Below, one piece after another: positions 20,552-33,247 of a DNA stretch of 64,000 nucleotides (positions within the stretch are counted from its first letter, which is position 1; the number at the start of each line of letters is the position of its first letter). Position numbers and translations under genes: made by a program. The notes beneath the pieces are model-generated. The model was not told the origin of the DNA, searched no databases, and saw only the letters and a list, made by a program, of their open reading frames with translations. The DNA is from Phlyctochytrium arcticum (lineage: Eukaryota > Chytridiomycota > Chytridiomycetes > Chytridiales > Chytridiaceae): contig JAHLKI010000032.1 of the NCBI GenBank assembly GCA_025602905.1, forward strand, positions 62,001 to 126,000, given 5' to 3'.

Positions 20552-22918
20552 TCAATACCCCCCTCCCCCCAATGTGTCACTATTATGTACATGTGCATCG
20601 CCCCCATTTCCTCGCCAGCGCCTAGATGCAATGGCACCCGTATCAAAACTGGCGTACCTTCGTATGGTATTTGAGATATTCGCCATTTGCGGGATGGTTG
20701 GTATGGTTAGTGTACTCTCTTGAGTGGGGAATGGGTACTTGCGGTCGGGAAATGGCGAGAAGGACCAGGATGATGGGTCGGCTGCTGATGGGAGTGAGGT
20801 GGTAGGTGGGTACAGCTGGGATGTGACGGGTTGACGAGAGGCGGTGGCGGCGGTGAGGGAGGAAAGGGAAGGCTGCTGGTGAAGGGTTGGGGTAGCTTTC
20901 GGCGATAAGACTCCCGAGTAGGATAAATTGGGTTTGGAAGTAGGGTCGTTGTTCTTGTCGGCGGAAAAGTGGTGGTGATGGGCCAAACTATATTCAAATC
21001 CGGGTGGAGGCAAAACAGGAGTTTTGCGCGGAGGTGTTCCAACACCGATAGCGGAACTGGTGGGAGAAAGACTGGAAATGTGGGAAGCACTAGTCGATGA
21101 AGGATTGACGGTGGATGTGGGCAGGCCCAACCGCCTTCGACTCGCGGTGGCGAGCCGCTGCAATAAAAGAACCTTTAACCGGTTTTCATTGGCGAGCTGC
21201 GCTTGTAGTTCATTGTATTCATTCTGTCGCAAGGTAAACAACGCCGACCATTCAGCGGCCGACATGGCTGTGATATCGTCATAGGGTGCCAAGCCATGAT
21301 GGGCTGCCAAGACTTCATAATCCGCCAATTTCCCACCGGTCTGACGATGAGAAGAAGATGTAGATTTGGCGCTCTTCAGTTTTGATTGATAGTCCTGGAT
21401 GGCTGAACTTATATCGCCCAGTACCTTCTTTTTCTCCTCCAACTGTTCCTCCAGGGCTTCAATCTCGGCTTGCTTACGCTCGAGCGTAGGTTCCAGATCC
21501 GTCCGTCGCTTTCGATAACTGGTCTGATCTTCCTGCCTTCTTAAGCGGGCAGCCGCCCACTGTCGCTCTGCATCCACCACATCCCGTTTCTTTTCGTCCA
21601 GTAATACGGCCGCTTCCCGAGCTTCATCCTGCTTTTTCTTCAACTTTCGCTCAATCTGGGATAACCGTCCGTCCGCTTGCCGTTTACTATCTTCCAAGGT
21701 TTTAAGCCTGGCTTTAATTTCCGATCGTGGACCTTCCGTACTCTTCTTCTCTTCCGTCAAACGAGCGATTTCACTGTTGATATCCTGTTTTTCGATTTCG
21801 AATTGGCTTTTCGCCTCTTCGAAAGATACAAGAATTTCTTCGTATTGCCGCTTGATCTGGGCAAGGTCTTCGTCTGCTTTGGCCAACTCATTATCTACTT
21901 CCGCTTCGTGTTTCTCAAACTGGCTGTAATCTGCTGGCACATGGATCTGGTCGGGCGGCGGTGGTGGGGCTACTACTATTTCCTGCGTTTCATCCTCACC
22001 ACCACTTCGCTCCTGACTTATCTCCAAGGGCTGACTTTCCGTTGTCTTGACCAAAAGTGTGCGCGAGGCCGTCCGGATGCGCCGAGACGCTGTTGCTGCC
22101 CATATCCGGATCCGATGCCGGGACCCGGGTGCTAAACCCGTAATGGCGGTACCCCGATCGTCCGCTTGAACCTCCCCCACAATCTGTCCGTCAAGTTCTA
22201 TGAGATACCGTTGCACTTCTGCTCCATGCACTGATTCCGCCGTCCAGTAAAACTTAATGTGCGTATCTGAGACTTCCTTCAAGATGATGACGGGCTCATC
22301 CGGCAGAACCACAGTGAAAAAGTACGAGATTTGCTCAAAATTCTTGTAACTCAGAAAAAGAACCTTCCACAGGAAGTAATATGCGCCTGCCACCGTGCAA
22401 TGAGCGGCTAGAGGGGCCATAAAAGTGGGTGGAGGCGGGGCGGTCTCTGGCCAAGGATTCCAAATCGTAAAGCGGAGCAGTAACATGGCTGCCACCAGCA
22501 ACCATGCCTTTAGATTTTGCCATTCGAAAGCGAGGCCAAACCCGTGGATCCCATAAACAAGAAACGAGTGAACGATAAAAGAGGCGTTGAAAGTTGTGAT
22601 TTCGTAGGGGACCGTCATGTAGACGATGGCGTCCGAGATGAATATAACGGAGAGGAGCACGGAAAAGACGACAAAGCCCAGACTATACGCTTGGGAAAAT
22701 ATCGTCAAGGTGAGTGCCGACATGAATAACCACTCTACGGGGAACGACGTCCAGTAGGTGAGCAAGCATGCTAGCATCCAGACCGCAAAGGCCTGGTGGT
22801 GGGGGTGGTAGTGAAAGGAGGACGGACGCTTCTTTTGTTGTTGCACTCTGTTCCGTCATATTAGACTTGTGCAAAAAGGCACTCACAAACGATTGTTTGA
22901 GTTTACAAACCTTGCCAT
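20552..22918 (-). CDS. multi-TM protein with FN3 domain and coiled coil
   Basis: Two exons join to 775 aa: a 32-nt first exon 22887-22918 and exon 20552-22847. A 39-nt intron with GTGAGT donor and CTAAT branch site separates them. TM helices fill residues ~25-190 (about five or six). A fibronectin type III domain spans ~205-290 (VIILKEVSDTHIKFYWTAE through GLAPGSRHRIRIWA). A long coiled coil follows at ~320-520, rich in Glu/Lys/Arg with the LTEEKKSTEGPRSE segment. The C-terminus is Ser/Thr/Pro-rich and disordered. The architecture is conserved in fungi but I cannot name a function; an ER or plasma-membrane anchor for a cytoskeletal or trafficking complex is possible. The 5' end lies 196 bp from the copia insertion, so the promoter may be displaced. 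Confidence 0.76.
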
Positions 22919-23114
22919 TGTCGATCAGTCCTGAAAGAATCCTCCAAGTCCAAACATTCTGAGACCACCCCGGTGGTGTCCAAGAAATGACTTCTATATA
23001 GGAGTGCCCGAGATCGGTCCCTTTTCGAGTTGAGCTGCGTCGGGAATTTCGTTAATTTCGAATTTTCGTGACTCGCGGTTTGCTCAGATCCAAAATTTCG
23101 AACAAATTTTGTTC

Positions 23115-23335
23115 TGACAAGAATGGTTATGATAGTGTCGCGTCTGCCACTGACAGGTGTCATTCCTGAGCACCACGGATACCACCACATGGTTACCCTT
23201 GGCCGTTCGCACAGCATTCCTACATCATTGCTGTGCTTTATGTCTTTCATCATGTATTACATAGACCTATGTTTCCTGTATATATTGGGAGCCTTGAGGT
23301 GCTCCCGGAACGATGATATCCGAGTTTTTTACTCA
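23115..23335 (+). repeat. 5' LTR of the copia element
   Basis: Begins TGACAAGAATGG and ends TTTTTTACTCA (TG..CA ends). A TATATATT-like box at ~23277-23284 is the likely promoter. The sequence after it (GGTTAAGAGCCTCAG) should hold the primer-binding site, but I could not match it to a tRNA. Confidence 0.96.
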
Positions 23336-23386
23336 GGTTAAGAGCCTCAGTTCCCATTGAGTTTAACCATCCATTAACCACCCATT

Positions 23387-26300
23387 ATGGCGGATAGCAC
23401 GTCTGCAACTCCAGCTATGCCGGCTATGTCTCGACCCATTTTTGACATCTTCAAACTGCCAAACCCTATGTATGACCTACTGGACTATGAAGGGAACAAC
23501 TACGCGCAATGGAGAGACAATACTGAACGAGTGCTCGCCACACGAAACCTTACAAGAGTACTGTTATCGTCCTACGTTGTGAACCTTGATGCCAATACCG
23601 CAAGCATGGACCAAGAAGTTCTACTGTTCCTACGCCTCCACCTAGCCCCGCCAACGTTAGCCCGGTTCCAGTTTGAAAGAACCAGCAAGGCTCTGTGGGC
23701 AGCGATAACAGAGAGATACCAAGAGATAGCGCTTGAACTCCGAAAGGGAGTAGAAGAAGAGTGGATCAAGCTACATTTCGGAGATTTCAATACCGTCGAT
23801 GCCTGGACTGAGAGAGTTTTCAACCTCAAGAGAAGAATGCTTACCTGCAAGATTCCTTGCGATGAAGCACTCTTGATCGAAAAAACGCTGTCGGGTCTGC
23901 CTACCAACATGGCTTCAAATGTCTATCGGAACATCACGAAGTTTGACAAGCTCATGGATGCGATCCGTAAAGACATGAAGCGGGACACAGACCGCCTGAA
24001 GGCCGAGGAAGACCGCGGAATCAAGCCGACAACCACCAATGCTACTCCACAAGTGAACTCCGTTACAGGCCGCAAGTCGGGCAAGAAAGGGAAATGGCAA
24101 AGAAATAACAACAACCGCAATCATCGCAACTACTCTAACAAAAACAATAATCGCAACCATTCGTCCAACAAGAAAGATGCCAACGGGGAATGTTTTGCTT
24201 GTGGCAGACAAGGACATATTGCCAAGAGGTGTGAAGCTTCGTACTATGTGAAGAAACTCTGGAGGGAGTTGCAAGCCAACAAGGGCAACGGCAATCAGAA
24301 CGGCAACCAGAATGGCAACCAGAATGGCAACAGTTATCCACAGGGAAACCCAGGGGCAAATTTGATGATCGCAAATTTTGTTGATGCAGCACCTGCAGTT
24401 GCTGAGTTCTCGGACGATCCATGTTTCAATATGTTTGACGCATCCATCAACTCTTCCTCAACGACCAATGACACTAGCAAATGTACAGCATATTACGACC
24501 CAGGAAGCACCCACACGGTCTTGCGCGACAAACAATTTTTCAAGACACTACGCCCGGAGGAGGTTTTTAACCTCACCACAATTGCGGGACAAGGCATTGG
24601 CATCCGTGGACATGCTGTTTTCAAGTTACCAAACGGGACCGTCATTTCCGACCCGGATGCACTTTACTGTGCAGACTCTCCCCGTAACCTCATTTCCGTC
24701 AGATCGATTGCGGCCAGCGGCTACAAGGACTTCAAGGATGCAACTGCTGAAGAGGGAGAAGACTCTTTCTGGCTGGTCAAAATCTACCCGCAAGGTAGAA
24801 TGGAACGTCTTGAACGATTTACCAACAACGGAAATTTCTTGTATAAGACCATCGTCAAGCCTGTAGCGGTAGCCGTAGAACAAGGTGCCTCTATTGTACA
24901 CATAAACGCCGTCGTAGCAAATACAACTCTTTTGAACCAGTATCAATTATGGCATACGTGGTTGGGGCACCCGGGGTTAGGCATGATGCGACGTCTGATT
25001 AGCGCCGTACGGGATTGCCCATTATCCGTCCACAAGATTACGACAGCTGCTGGCAAACACTGCCTATGTATCCCGTGTACGGAAGGAAAGTTGATTCGGC
25101 AACCCTTTGTTGAGAAGACAAAGTATTCACCACCGGCGTTTCTCAGTCATTTATTTTCTGATGTGTGCGGACCATTTGAGCCACCATGCGGCAGTTTTCG
25201 ATACTTTCAAGTTATCGGCGATGCGACTGGTCAATTTACGGAAGTTTTTCTTTTGGCATCAAAGAACTTGACCTGCGCTCGCATTATATCCACCGTTTCT
25301 CAGCTCAAAGGTTATTTCCCAGACAACCCCATCCGCACCATCCGCTTGGACAATGCTGCCGAGTTCATGAGTGCTACCTTCCTCAACTACTGTGAAGCTG
25401 CCGGCATCAAAGCGGAATATTCTGTTCCTTATGTGCATGAGCAGAATGGTGCTGCTGAAAATCTGGTCAAGAGGATCGTTTGGATCGCGCGTCCTTTGCT
25501 TCTCCAGACAAATTTACCGGCTAGTGCGTGGGGTCATGCTGTTTTGCATGCTGGCAAACTCCTGCGTTACCGACCGGCAATTCATACACAAGTATCGCTT
25601 ATGGAGTTGAAGGACGGGCGCCCGCCATCGGTCGCTCATTTGAAAACTTTCGGGTGCGCGGTTTGGGTTCCAATAGAACCACCGAAGCGACAGAAGATGG
25701 GACCACAACGACGTCTTGGCATTTATGTTGGATTTGATTCCCCATCAATTGTGCGCTATCTGGCACCTGAAACAGGCATTCTCCTTAAGGCACGATTTCC
25801 CGATTGCGTCTTCGATGATGAATTATTCCCCTTTTTGGGGGCATTAGGGGCAGCTAGTGCGAAAACTGACACTGAAACAATCATCCGGATGTTCAGATCA
25901 GTTGATTCCCCAAATCCAAGCTTCATTCATCATGATCCTCCGACGCAGGAGAGCGAGACGGCCGTCCAACAGATTTTGGATTTTCAGCGCATTGCGCAGA
26001 ATACCCCGGACGGTTTCGTCAACACATCAAGGGTCACTACGACTCCGTTCCTCCCCCCATCTCACAATATGCCGGAGGTCTTGCCCACCTCCAACGCTGT
26101 ACCAGCGCGCGATACTGCTCCCGTTGCGGGACGAAGAAGGGGACGCCCTGCAGGATCGAAAGACAAACAACCGCGACAGCGGCGCATAGTGGCTGCAGGC
26201 TCGAGGGGGAGTGAAGAAAATGTCTCTGCGGGCACAAACATGGAATCCGTCGAACAATCTATAACCAACGGATCGGACCAGGTAGCTCCTGGTCAGCAAA

Positions 26301-28104
26301 CACCTCTCGAAGGTGTCGACGTGCCGCAGATCGACGAGCCCAGCAGCTTCACTCAAGAAGTGATTATTCAGTCAGCAAAGGCTGTTCTAGCAAAAGCTTC
26401 TCAGTCGCAAGACAACACGCTGGAGAGCGTGCGAGACAAAGAGATCAAGATACCTTCTTCGTATGAAGAAGCGAGAGCGTCTCCCGAATGGCAATCGTGG
26501 AGAAAAGCTATCTTTTCCGAGTTAAGTTCATTGCGTGAACGAAATGTCTTTGGGCCCATTTAAAGAAAACCACCAGGAGTCAAATGCGTTGGTGCAAGAT
26601 GGGTCTTTGACCTAAAACGCAATGGCCAAGGACAGATTGTACGGTTCAAAGCAAGACTTGTGGCTCAAGGCTTCAGTCAACGGCCTGGCGTTGATTACGA
26701 AGAAACGACATCGCCTGTATTGGACGGGATGGCATACCGATTCCTAATGGCATTTTTGGCTAGCAACAGCAAACGAGTACGCGCGCGAATCACGGATATT
26801 GTCACAGCCTATCTATACGGAAAACTGGACAAGGAAGTCTACATACGCGTTCCAGAAGGATTCACGAGCGACGGCAAGGCCCTATCAGATGACCACTGTA
26901 TGCGACTCATTCAAGCTCTGTATGGTCTCAAACAAGCAGGCAGACTTTGGTTTATACATCTGCGCGACTTTCTACTGTCCAAGGGATTCAAACAAGATCA
27001 ACTCTTCCCGTGTCTGTTCTTCAAGTATCTATCGGATGGCCAGTTCGTCATCATTGCCATTTATGTCGATGATTTGACATTCATCGGAACGGATAAAGCC
27101 GTGGAAGATGCCACAGCCGCTGTAAGCGCCAAATTCGATACAAAGGACTTGGGACAATCTACCTACTGCCTGGGGATCCAAATTGAATACCTGAAGGATG
27201 GCGGTATTATGCTCCACCAAACAACGTACGCCAGGCGACTCCTAGAACATTTCCGGATGGATCGGGCAGAAGCTGCCCGGACCCCCATGGTATGCAGGTC
27301 CCTGGATCCGGAAACGGATCCATTTAGACCTTACGACCCGAAGGATGAAAAGGATGTCCTATTGCCGCAAGACAATCAATACCTTCCAGCCATTGGTGCG
27401 CTCATGTTCTTAGCCAACTCTACCCGCCCAGATATAGCATTTGCTGTAAACCTCCTTGCTCGTTACTCCCAACAACCAACAAAAAGACATTGGACTGGAG
27501 TACAGACAGTTATGCGTTACCTACGTGGAACGCTTGATCTCGGTTTACTATATCAAGCCAATTGCGATGCTAAGGATGAAGGGATTGTTGGATATGCAGA
27601 TGCTGGTTTTCTGTCAGATCCGCATACCGGCCGATCACAAACTGGATATGTGTTCTTGCGAAATGGAACCGCCATTAGTTGGAAATCGACCAAGCAAACT
27701 ACGATAGCCACCTTTACCAACTATTCCGAAGTCATGGCATTACACGAAGCTACTGAAGCATGCCTTCATATCCGATCACTGGCCAGTACCATGCGCTCCA
27801 ACACAGGAGTTAATGACAGAGCATCCTCAGCGGCACCGACAATTATCTATGAAGACAATGAGGCTTGCATCGCGCAACTTACAACAGAAACACCGCACAT
27901 CTCTCTAAAGGGCAGGGCTCGATATTATATTGCCAAGTTTTTCCATATCCGCGAACTTTTGGAAAGGAAATTGATGTGCGAAAGGTGTCTTCATCCAACA
28001 ACTTGGCCGATTTATTCACGAAGAGCTTGGGTGCTGTTGCCCACGAACGACTAGTACACGGAGTCGGCCTCAGACGTGTTTCCACCACCCTTCAGGGGGA
28101 GTGA
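23387..28104 (+). pseudogene. copia gag-pol, broken by a stop and a frameshift
   Basis: ATG 23387 opens a 1058-codon frame. Gag has a CCHC zinc knuckle (CFACGRQGHIAKRC) after an Asn/Lys/Arg-rich stretch. A short NGNQ repeat follows (~24294-24335). Protease has YYDPGSTHTVL (DPGST motif). Integrase shows the HHCC finger (HTWLGHPG, HCLCIPC) and the acidic residues in SDVCGPF, IRLDNAAEF and HEQNGAAEN. A TAA at 26561-26563 interrupts the start of reverse transcriptase; the same frame then resumes. RT keeps YVDDLTFIG. RNase H follows. A one-base frameshift near 27957-27972 moves the last ~45 residues (SSSNNLADLFTKS and on) into another frame, which ends at TGA 28102-28104. Otherwise the coding sequence is intact, so loss is recent relative to insertion. 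Confidence 0.94.
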
Positions 28105-28220
28105 ACACTTTTTCCTCGGTACACTCTTTTTCCCCTGGTCCTAGCTTTTTCCCATTGGGTTTTGCAGGCAGGTTTTTAATGAGCTACCTGAGAAGCGCTA
28201 TTGCAATCGGCATTAGCGAC

Positions 28221-28229
28221 AAGGGGGAG
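28221..28229 (+). promoter_or_regulatory. polypurine tract of the copia element
   Basis: AAGGGGGAG lies directly before the 3' LTR. A near-identical AGGGGGAGTGA also occurs at 28093-28104, overlapping the pol stop. Confidence 0.85.
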
Positions 28230-28450
28230 TGACAAGAATGGTTATGATAGTGTCGCGTCTGCCACTAACAGGTGTCATTCCTGAGCACCACGGATACCAC
28301 CACATGGTTACCCTTGGCCGTTCGCACAGCATTCCTACATCATTGCTGTGCTTTATGTCTTTCATCATGTATCACATAGACCTATGTTTCCTGTATATAT
28401 TGGGAGCCTTGAGGTGCTTCCGGAACAAGGAGATCCGAGTTTTTTACTCA
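28230..28450 (+). repeat. 3' LTR of the copia element
   Basis: Same 221-bp length as the 5' LTR, with six substitutions (one near base 38, one near 165, four in the last 35 bases). Followed by the TGTTC target duplication. Confidence 0.96.
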
Positions 28451-28604
28451 TGTTCCACTTTTGTGATGACTTGCCCACTGCAGTAATTTTCCCAACCTCT
28501 TCAAAAAAATTGCAGCGTTGGAATTCAGTAAAATACATCAATTGCCAAAAATTGGAGTCAGAAAGTTCAAAACAAAGTCGGGTTGTGTAAAAAAAAACAC
28601 CCAT

Positions 28605-31600
28605 TCATATAGAAGAGTCCTCCCCCTCCTCATCCCCCACCAAATCCCCCACCAAATCCCCCACCAAATCCCCCACCGGAAACCAACTCAACCTCTTCAG
28701 CGCCTTACAACAAACCACAAATTCCACCACCAAAAGCGGAACTCCCATAAACATGACACAAAGCGCCCGAAACCGCATTCTCCAATTAAAGGCGTCAATG
28801 AATGCCGGACCAGGGATAAATTTGATGATGCCCCCAAACCAGCCTGTGGTAATGAAGGTGGCGAGGAGAAACCCGGTTTCGAGGAGAAAAATGTAGAGGT
28901 GGAGCTTGGTTAGGATTTCGGTTTGGGAGGATTTGGAGGAGTCGGGGCGGAAGTGGAAGTCTGTCCATTGGTGTAATTTTGAGGTGATTCTTCGTAGGAG
29001 GGTTTGGAAAAATGTGCGGTATGTCGTTGTATTGTCTTCACTCCCGCCGACATCCTCCTTTAAACGTATCCCTCCATGCTCAACATCAATATCATGTTGT
29101 GACGTGATGTAATATTTCTCGTAATTCGTCTTGTTGAGGTCATATCTCCGGCACTTGTAAACAATGACTCTGGCTCCCGTGTACTGGAACAAAAACCCGG
29201 GGACAAACACAATCAATGCCATGATTGTCATTTCTAAAACAAAAAAAAAACATCAGTTTGGTCATAATCAGTGTGGGAAAATCGAGTACTAACTTACCGC
29301 TGGGATGATGAATAACCGTCGAGTCCCAATCGGTCTTTCCCTTGATCCGCCACGCTAAGAGGTAGATCGCCAGCGTCACGGCATGGTAACTCAAAACCAT
29401 CAAAACCCCAAAGAGAAAGGCAATCTCATCTTGCGAAAGACCACTCCCATTCCCTTTTCTTGTCGTTCTAGTCCGAGTAAGACGCAGTTGAACCAGCCGA
29501 AACGGGGTATCAAGCCCTGTCACGCGTCCCACCAAACTACAAAACGCCGTAAACGCCAAAAGGGCATAAAATCCCATAAGTAGATTATTCGTCACCACGT
29601 TTCGGTAATAAGCTCTTGACACGGCCAGAGAAAAATCCTGGGTGGTGTCAACTGACCCTCCTTTGTCGTAGAAGGATGTACCCAGTTTTTGATCAAATGT
29701 GCGGCGTAACCCGCGTTGTTGAGATTCCCATTGCCCTGTAGCCTCATGTGCTTGCAGCGGCGAAAGTAAAGTTGTAGTTACGTCTCCCACAATTTTTCCG
29801 ATACTGTTGGCTGGGATCGGTAACCCTGTGAGTGTTTTTTTAACAATGCAACTCTGTGCGGACTGCATTTTTTAACACTCTGGTTACCTAATATCGCAGA
29901 AACGGTAGGCGCAACATCAACCGAATTGATCCCATTCGGTACTTGTACAGAACCCAGTCCCGAGCCTTTCATATAAGTAATCATAAACGTCTCAGTAAGT
30001 AGCGGATTGACACCCCCATGTCCTCCAGAATCTATGCATCAAAACAAAATTTAGATTGAGAGACCAAATGGGCTCGAACCAGGAGAACGTTACCAACATG
30101 CCCATGATCCGCCACAATCATGACAACCGTTTTATTGTCGACGGAGTCAAACAGATTTTTGACGATTTTGGATTTCTCCGAGACGGCGCGGTTGTAACTG
30201 TCTTGTTTGTTATACTGTAACGTTACCCCCGAATGATGTCCTCTGCCCAACCATATATAAGAACCACTAATATGAGATTGTAAAAATGCCTTACCGTTCA
30301 TCGATATCACTAAAATGCGCCAAATAAAAATCATGCTCCATCCGCCGTTTGATGACTTGATTTATAGCGGACGCCCGTTTCGAATCGGCAAATTCCGAAT
30401 TGGCGATGCCTTGCTGATACGCAAATGACGCATCATTGACTCCCGTAGCCGTCAAATCCAAATAATTCTCTACAAGGTCGCCTAGCCAGCTTGATCCTGT
30501 CAGTCTAATGACCTATCATGAGTGGTATGTAAGGATAGTGAGGGTGCGGGGGAGGCTTTACCCTGTGGTCCGATTGGAAGTGAAGGCGACAGAGAAGAGA
30601 CTTTCAAAAGAGGATAATTGGACGGCGGCGTTGCCTATCACGCCAGTCATCCAGGGGGGACTTCCGGTTAGAAACGTTAACCAGTTGGGGACGGACATGC
30701 TTGGTAATTGGACCTGCTAGGATTTAGCAAGGGAGAATGTGCGACGAACTGCCAACAGAATAGACTTACCGTCATGGGCGCAACAAGCGTATCCGTCTTT
30801 ATCCCCGGATCGGACAATAATTCCCGAAACCCATCATTGACATGTAACCGATCCCCCCGCATCCCATCCAATATGACCAAAAAGACCTTTAGCCCCGTCG
30901 GATCGCCAAAAGGACGCACCCCCTGCCCCCGTTGTTCATACGACACCGAGTCCCGTAACTGGTTCATTTCGGTCAAATTGAGCATGGGGTTCTGGTTCGT
31001 AATGAACCGCCAGAGTTCCAGACACGTTATCCCGAAAAAGAAGAGGAGGAAGGATAGAGAGAATGTACCAAAGAATTTCCAGGATACCAGGTTTTTTTTG
31101 TAGAGCATGTCGCTGCGGTCTTGGGATGATGGGGTAGTGCTGCCTAACCGCTGTTTGGCCTCGCGAAAACTCTGTGCGATTTCGGCCCGCATGCGTTGCC
31201 AGTGCGCACGTAGTTTGACATGAGTATAAAACAGGAATAACGCGCCCACGCGAAGCGAACAGCCCGCCAGGGTGAGTAGTCCACGAGCTAGTGACGCATT
31301 ACTGATGGATATAATGTCGAGAAAGGTAATGGTGATGGTCTTGTAGGTGACTAGCCATTGCGCAGTATTGTTGAGATCGATGTTGAGGGAGTAGGAGAGG
31401 TAGAGGCATCGAAGGGAAATTAGGGCGGTCAATGCTGAGGCGACGGCTTGGACTATTTTTCAGTCGCGTAAGAAGATGAATGCAAATAATTGTGATATTC
31501 ATGCGGCAACAACTTACCCTGATTGAGCCATATATCGTCCTTCATAGAATAATCAGTCGTGGCACTCATGAACAGTAATATAACCGACAATGCAATTTCT

Positions 31601-32898
31601 GCCGCATTGGAGAGCGCAGTCATGACTGCCAGCCCCTTTGTCGCAAACAGCGATATCTTCACCGACGGAAGTTTCTGTGCGTCCGATACGGAATGCCTGA
31701 TGACATCGAACGGGGAAAGGAGATTGCAGACTCCGTTGCTGTACTGAATCAGTACTTTTTGCTTGTACTCGCCCAGAACCGTGGCAGGCGCATAATCATC
31801 ATTGGTCAGGCGGGCAATCACGGATTCGCCCATGCTCAAGCAGTCCTGGGGGGATTCGTACTGTGAGGGGATAACGAGAAAGGAGGATCGGTCCAGAACC
31901 ATTATGCCCGCGCCCCGGATTTTGCACTTCACTTTGGATGGAAAGCGGGATGAAGAACTGTTGAGTGCTGTTCCGGAGGCGAGAGTATCGGGATTTTGAT
32001 GTTCTGCGAGCAGCATGCGTACGTATCCGGTTAGATAACGGTTGCCGGTGCGAACAAGAATTCGTTCTCGCTTCCGTAGATGCGGTTGAGACACTCCAGT
32101 AACGAATGTTGTTTCTCCTACCCTCAGCCAACGCGTCAATCTTTGCCCCAACGCAACGTCCGCATGACAAGCAGGCTTACCGTCACGGCCAAGACCGTCT
32201 GTGGTCCCTTTCATTTTCATGATGCTTCCTATCCTACCACGTCCAATCAACGCCGTGGGGCTATTGCCCGTGCTAGCTGTATGCACAGAAAGGGAAGTGC
32301 GACCATACTATCAGAGTTTGAATGATGGGTTAGCGGCATCAAATGCGTGGAGTTGGCAGGTAGCCCACTAACATTGCTCCGTTCCGACGGTCTGCGCAGT
32401 TCATGTCGATCGCTCTTTGCGCTACCGGCCCGTTTCCCTGGGCCCTAAAGCCAGCCATTTAATAAATAATACACCCCTTCAGCAGCAGCATGGGCAGCCT
32501 ACCCTCTCATGCTTGTCATACGCCGAATGGGAGATATCACTGTCATCCGATCCAGCCCAGGGTTGGACCTTGGCCATTTGTCGGGCAGCAGACATGAACG
32601 ACAGGACGCCCCGCGAGCGACTCGAGTCTTCCGTGCCAGGAGACCCAGGAATGTCATTTTTGGTTTGAATTCTGGGCGCTCCTGGAAAGAGACTGCTGCT
32701 GTGATTTGACTGTGCCGACCACCCAATATTCGACGCAGATGATTGACCCGTCGAAGATGATGATGATGATGGCAGGACATGCTTTTCATCAATAAATCGA
32801 TTGAGCAACGTAGATATATATGGCGATCCGTCCTGGCCGGGAGAAACGAGCTCAATCGGCGGCTGATCCTCCACGGCTTGATTTTGGGTATTCGACAT
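28605..32898 (-). CDS. phosphoethanolamine-transferase-like membrane protein with Tudor-like N-terminus
   Basis: Ten exons (32503-32898, 32181-32307, 31518-32117, 30770-31452, 30562-30713, 30295-30504, 30094-30242, 29888-30031, 29298-29825, 28605-29233) join to 1205 aa. Residues 1-~175 are Ser-rich and disordered. At ~270-310 a small SH3/Tudor-like segment reads GESVIARLTNDDYAPATV and continues to SPFDVI. About five TMs follow (~325-545). The alkaline-phosphatase-superfamily catalytic domain starts near 565: FLVILDGMRGD, SMSVPNW, HFSDIDE..GHH, VADHGH and SGGHGG hold the two-metal ligands, as in GPI ethanolamine-phosphate transferases (PIG-N/O/G) and related phosphodiesterases. More TMs end the protein. 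True PIG-N/O proteins start almost at the catalytic domain, so the long N-terminal extension is odd. The substrate is not certain. Confidence 0.74.
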
Positions 32899-33012
32899 GG
32901 GGGCAACAAGGTATAGTATCCTGGAAAACCCACTTGGCGGGAGATGTGTTAGGATGCTAGCGCGGGAAGTTGATGAGAGACCCTCTGAAAGAAACATGAG
33001 CTTAACTCAGCA

Positions 33013-33019
33013 TATATAT
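33013..33019 (-). promoter_or_regulatory. TATA box of the phosphotransferase-like gene
   Basis: ATATATA about 115 nt upstream of ATG 32898. Confidence 0.5.
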
Positions 33020-33247
33020 GAATGGGGTTCCGAGATTGAAAAGGGAGACTGTACCGGGAAACCTGGGGAAACCCATGGGTCCACTGCTTGCATCATGTAA
33101 GATTTATTGAGAGGTGGAATCAAGTATGATATTATTTGGGATGCAGGCCATTTTTACTAACACAAAGGGTCGGCACGGTGCCAACTAAAAGGGAAAAGAT
33201 GCTATACGTATGAACTATGCAAATTTTGAGGGAGACTACGAGTACAG

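Larger units (their letters stand above)
23115..28450 (+). mobile_element. Ty1/copia LTR retrotransposon, complete but disabled
   Basis: A 5336-bp element with two 221-bp LTRs and a 5-bp target duplication (TGTTC at 23110-23114 and 28451-28455). Gag-pol runs protease-integrase-RT-RNase H, the copia order. Six LTR mismatches (2.7 %) show it is not brand new. One stop codon and one frameshift break the ORF, so this copy cannot make its whole polyprotein alone. It sits between two minus-strand genes, 196 bp upstream of the FN3 gene start and ~150 bp past the stop of the phosphotransferase-like gene. Confidence 0.97.

Noticed and set aside
30267..30294. 28-nt intron in the phosphotransferase-like gene
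   Set aside because: Too short. The acceptor at 30243-30245 gives a normal 52-nt intron and the expected DIDE..GHH spacing.
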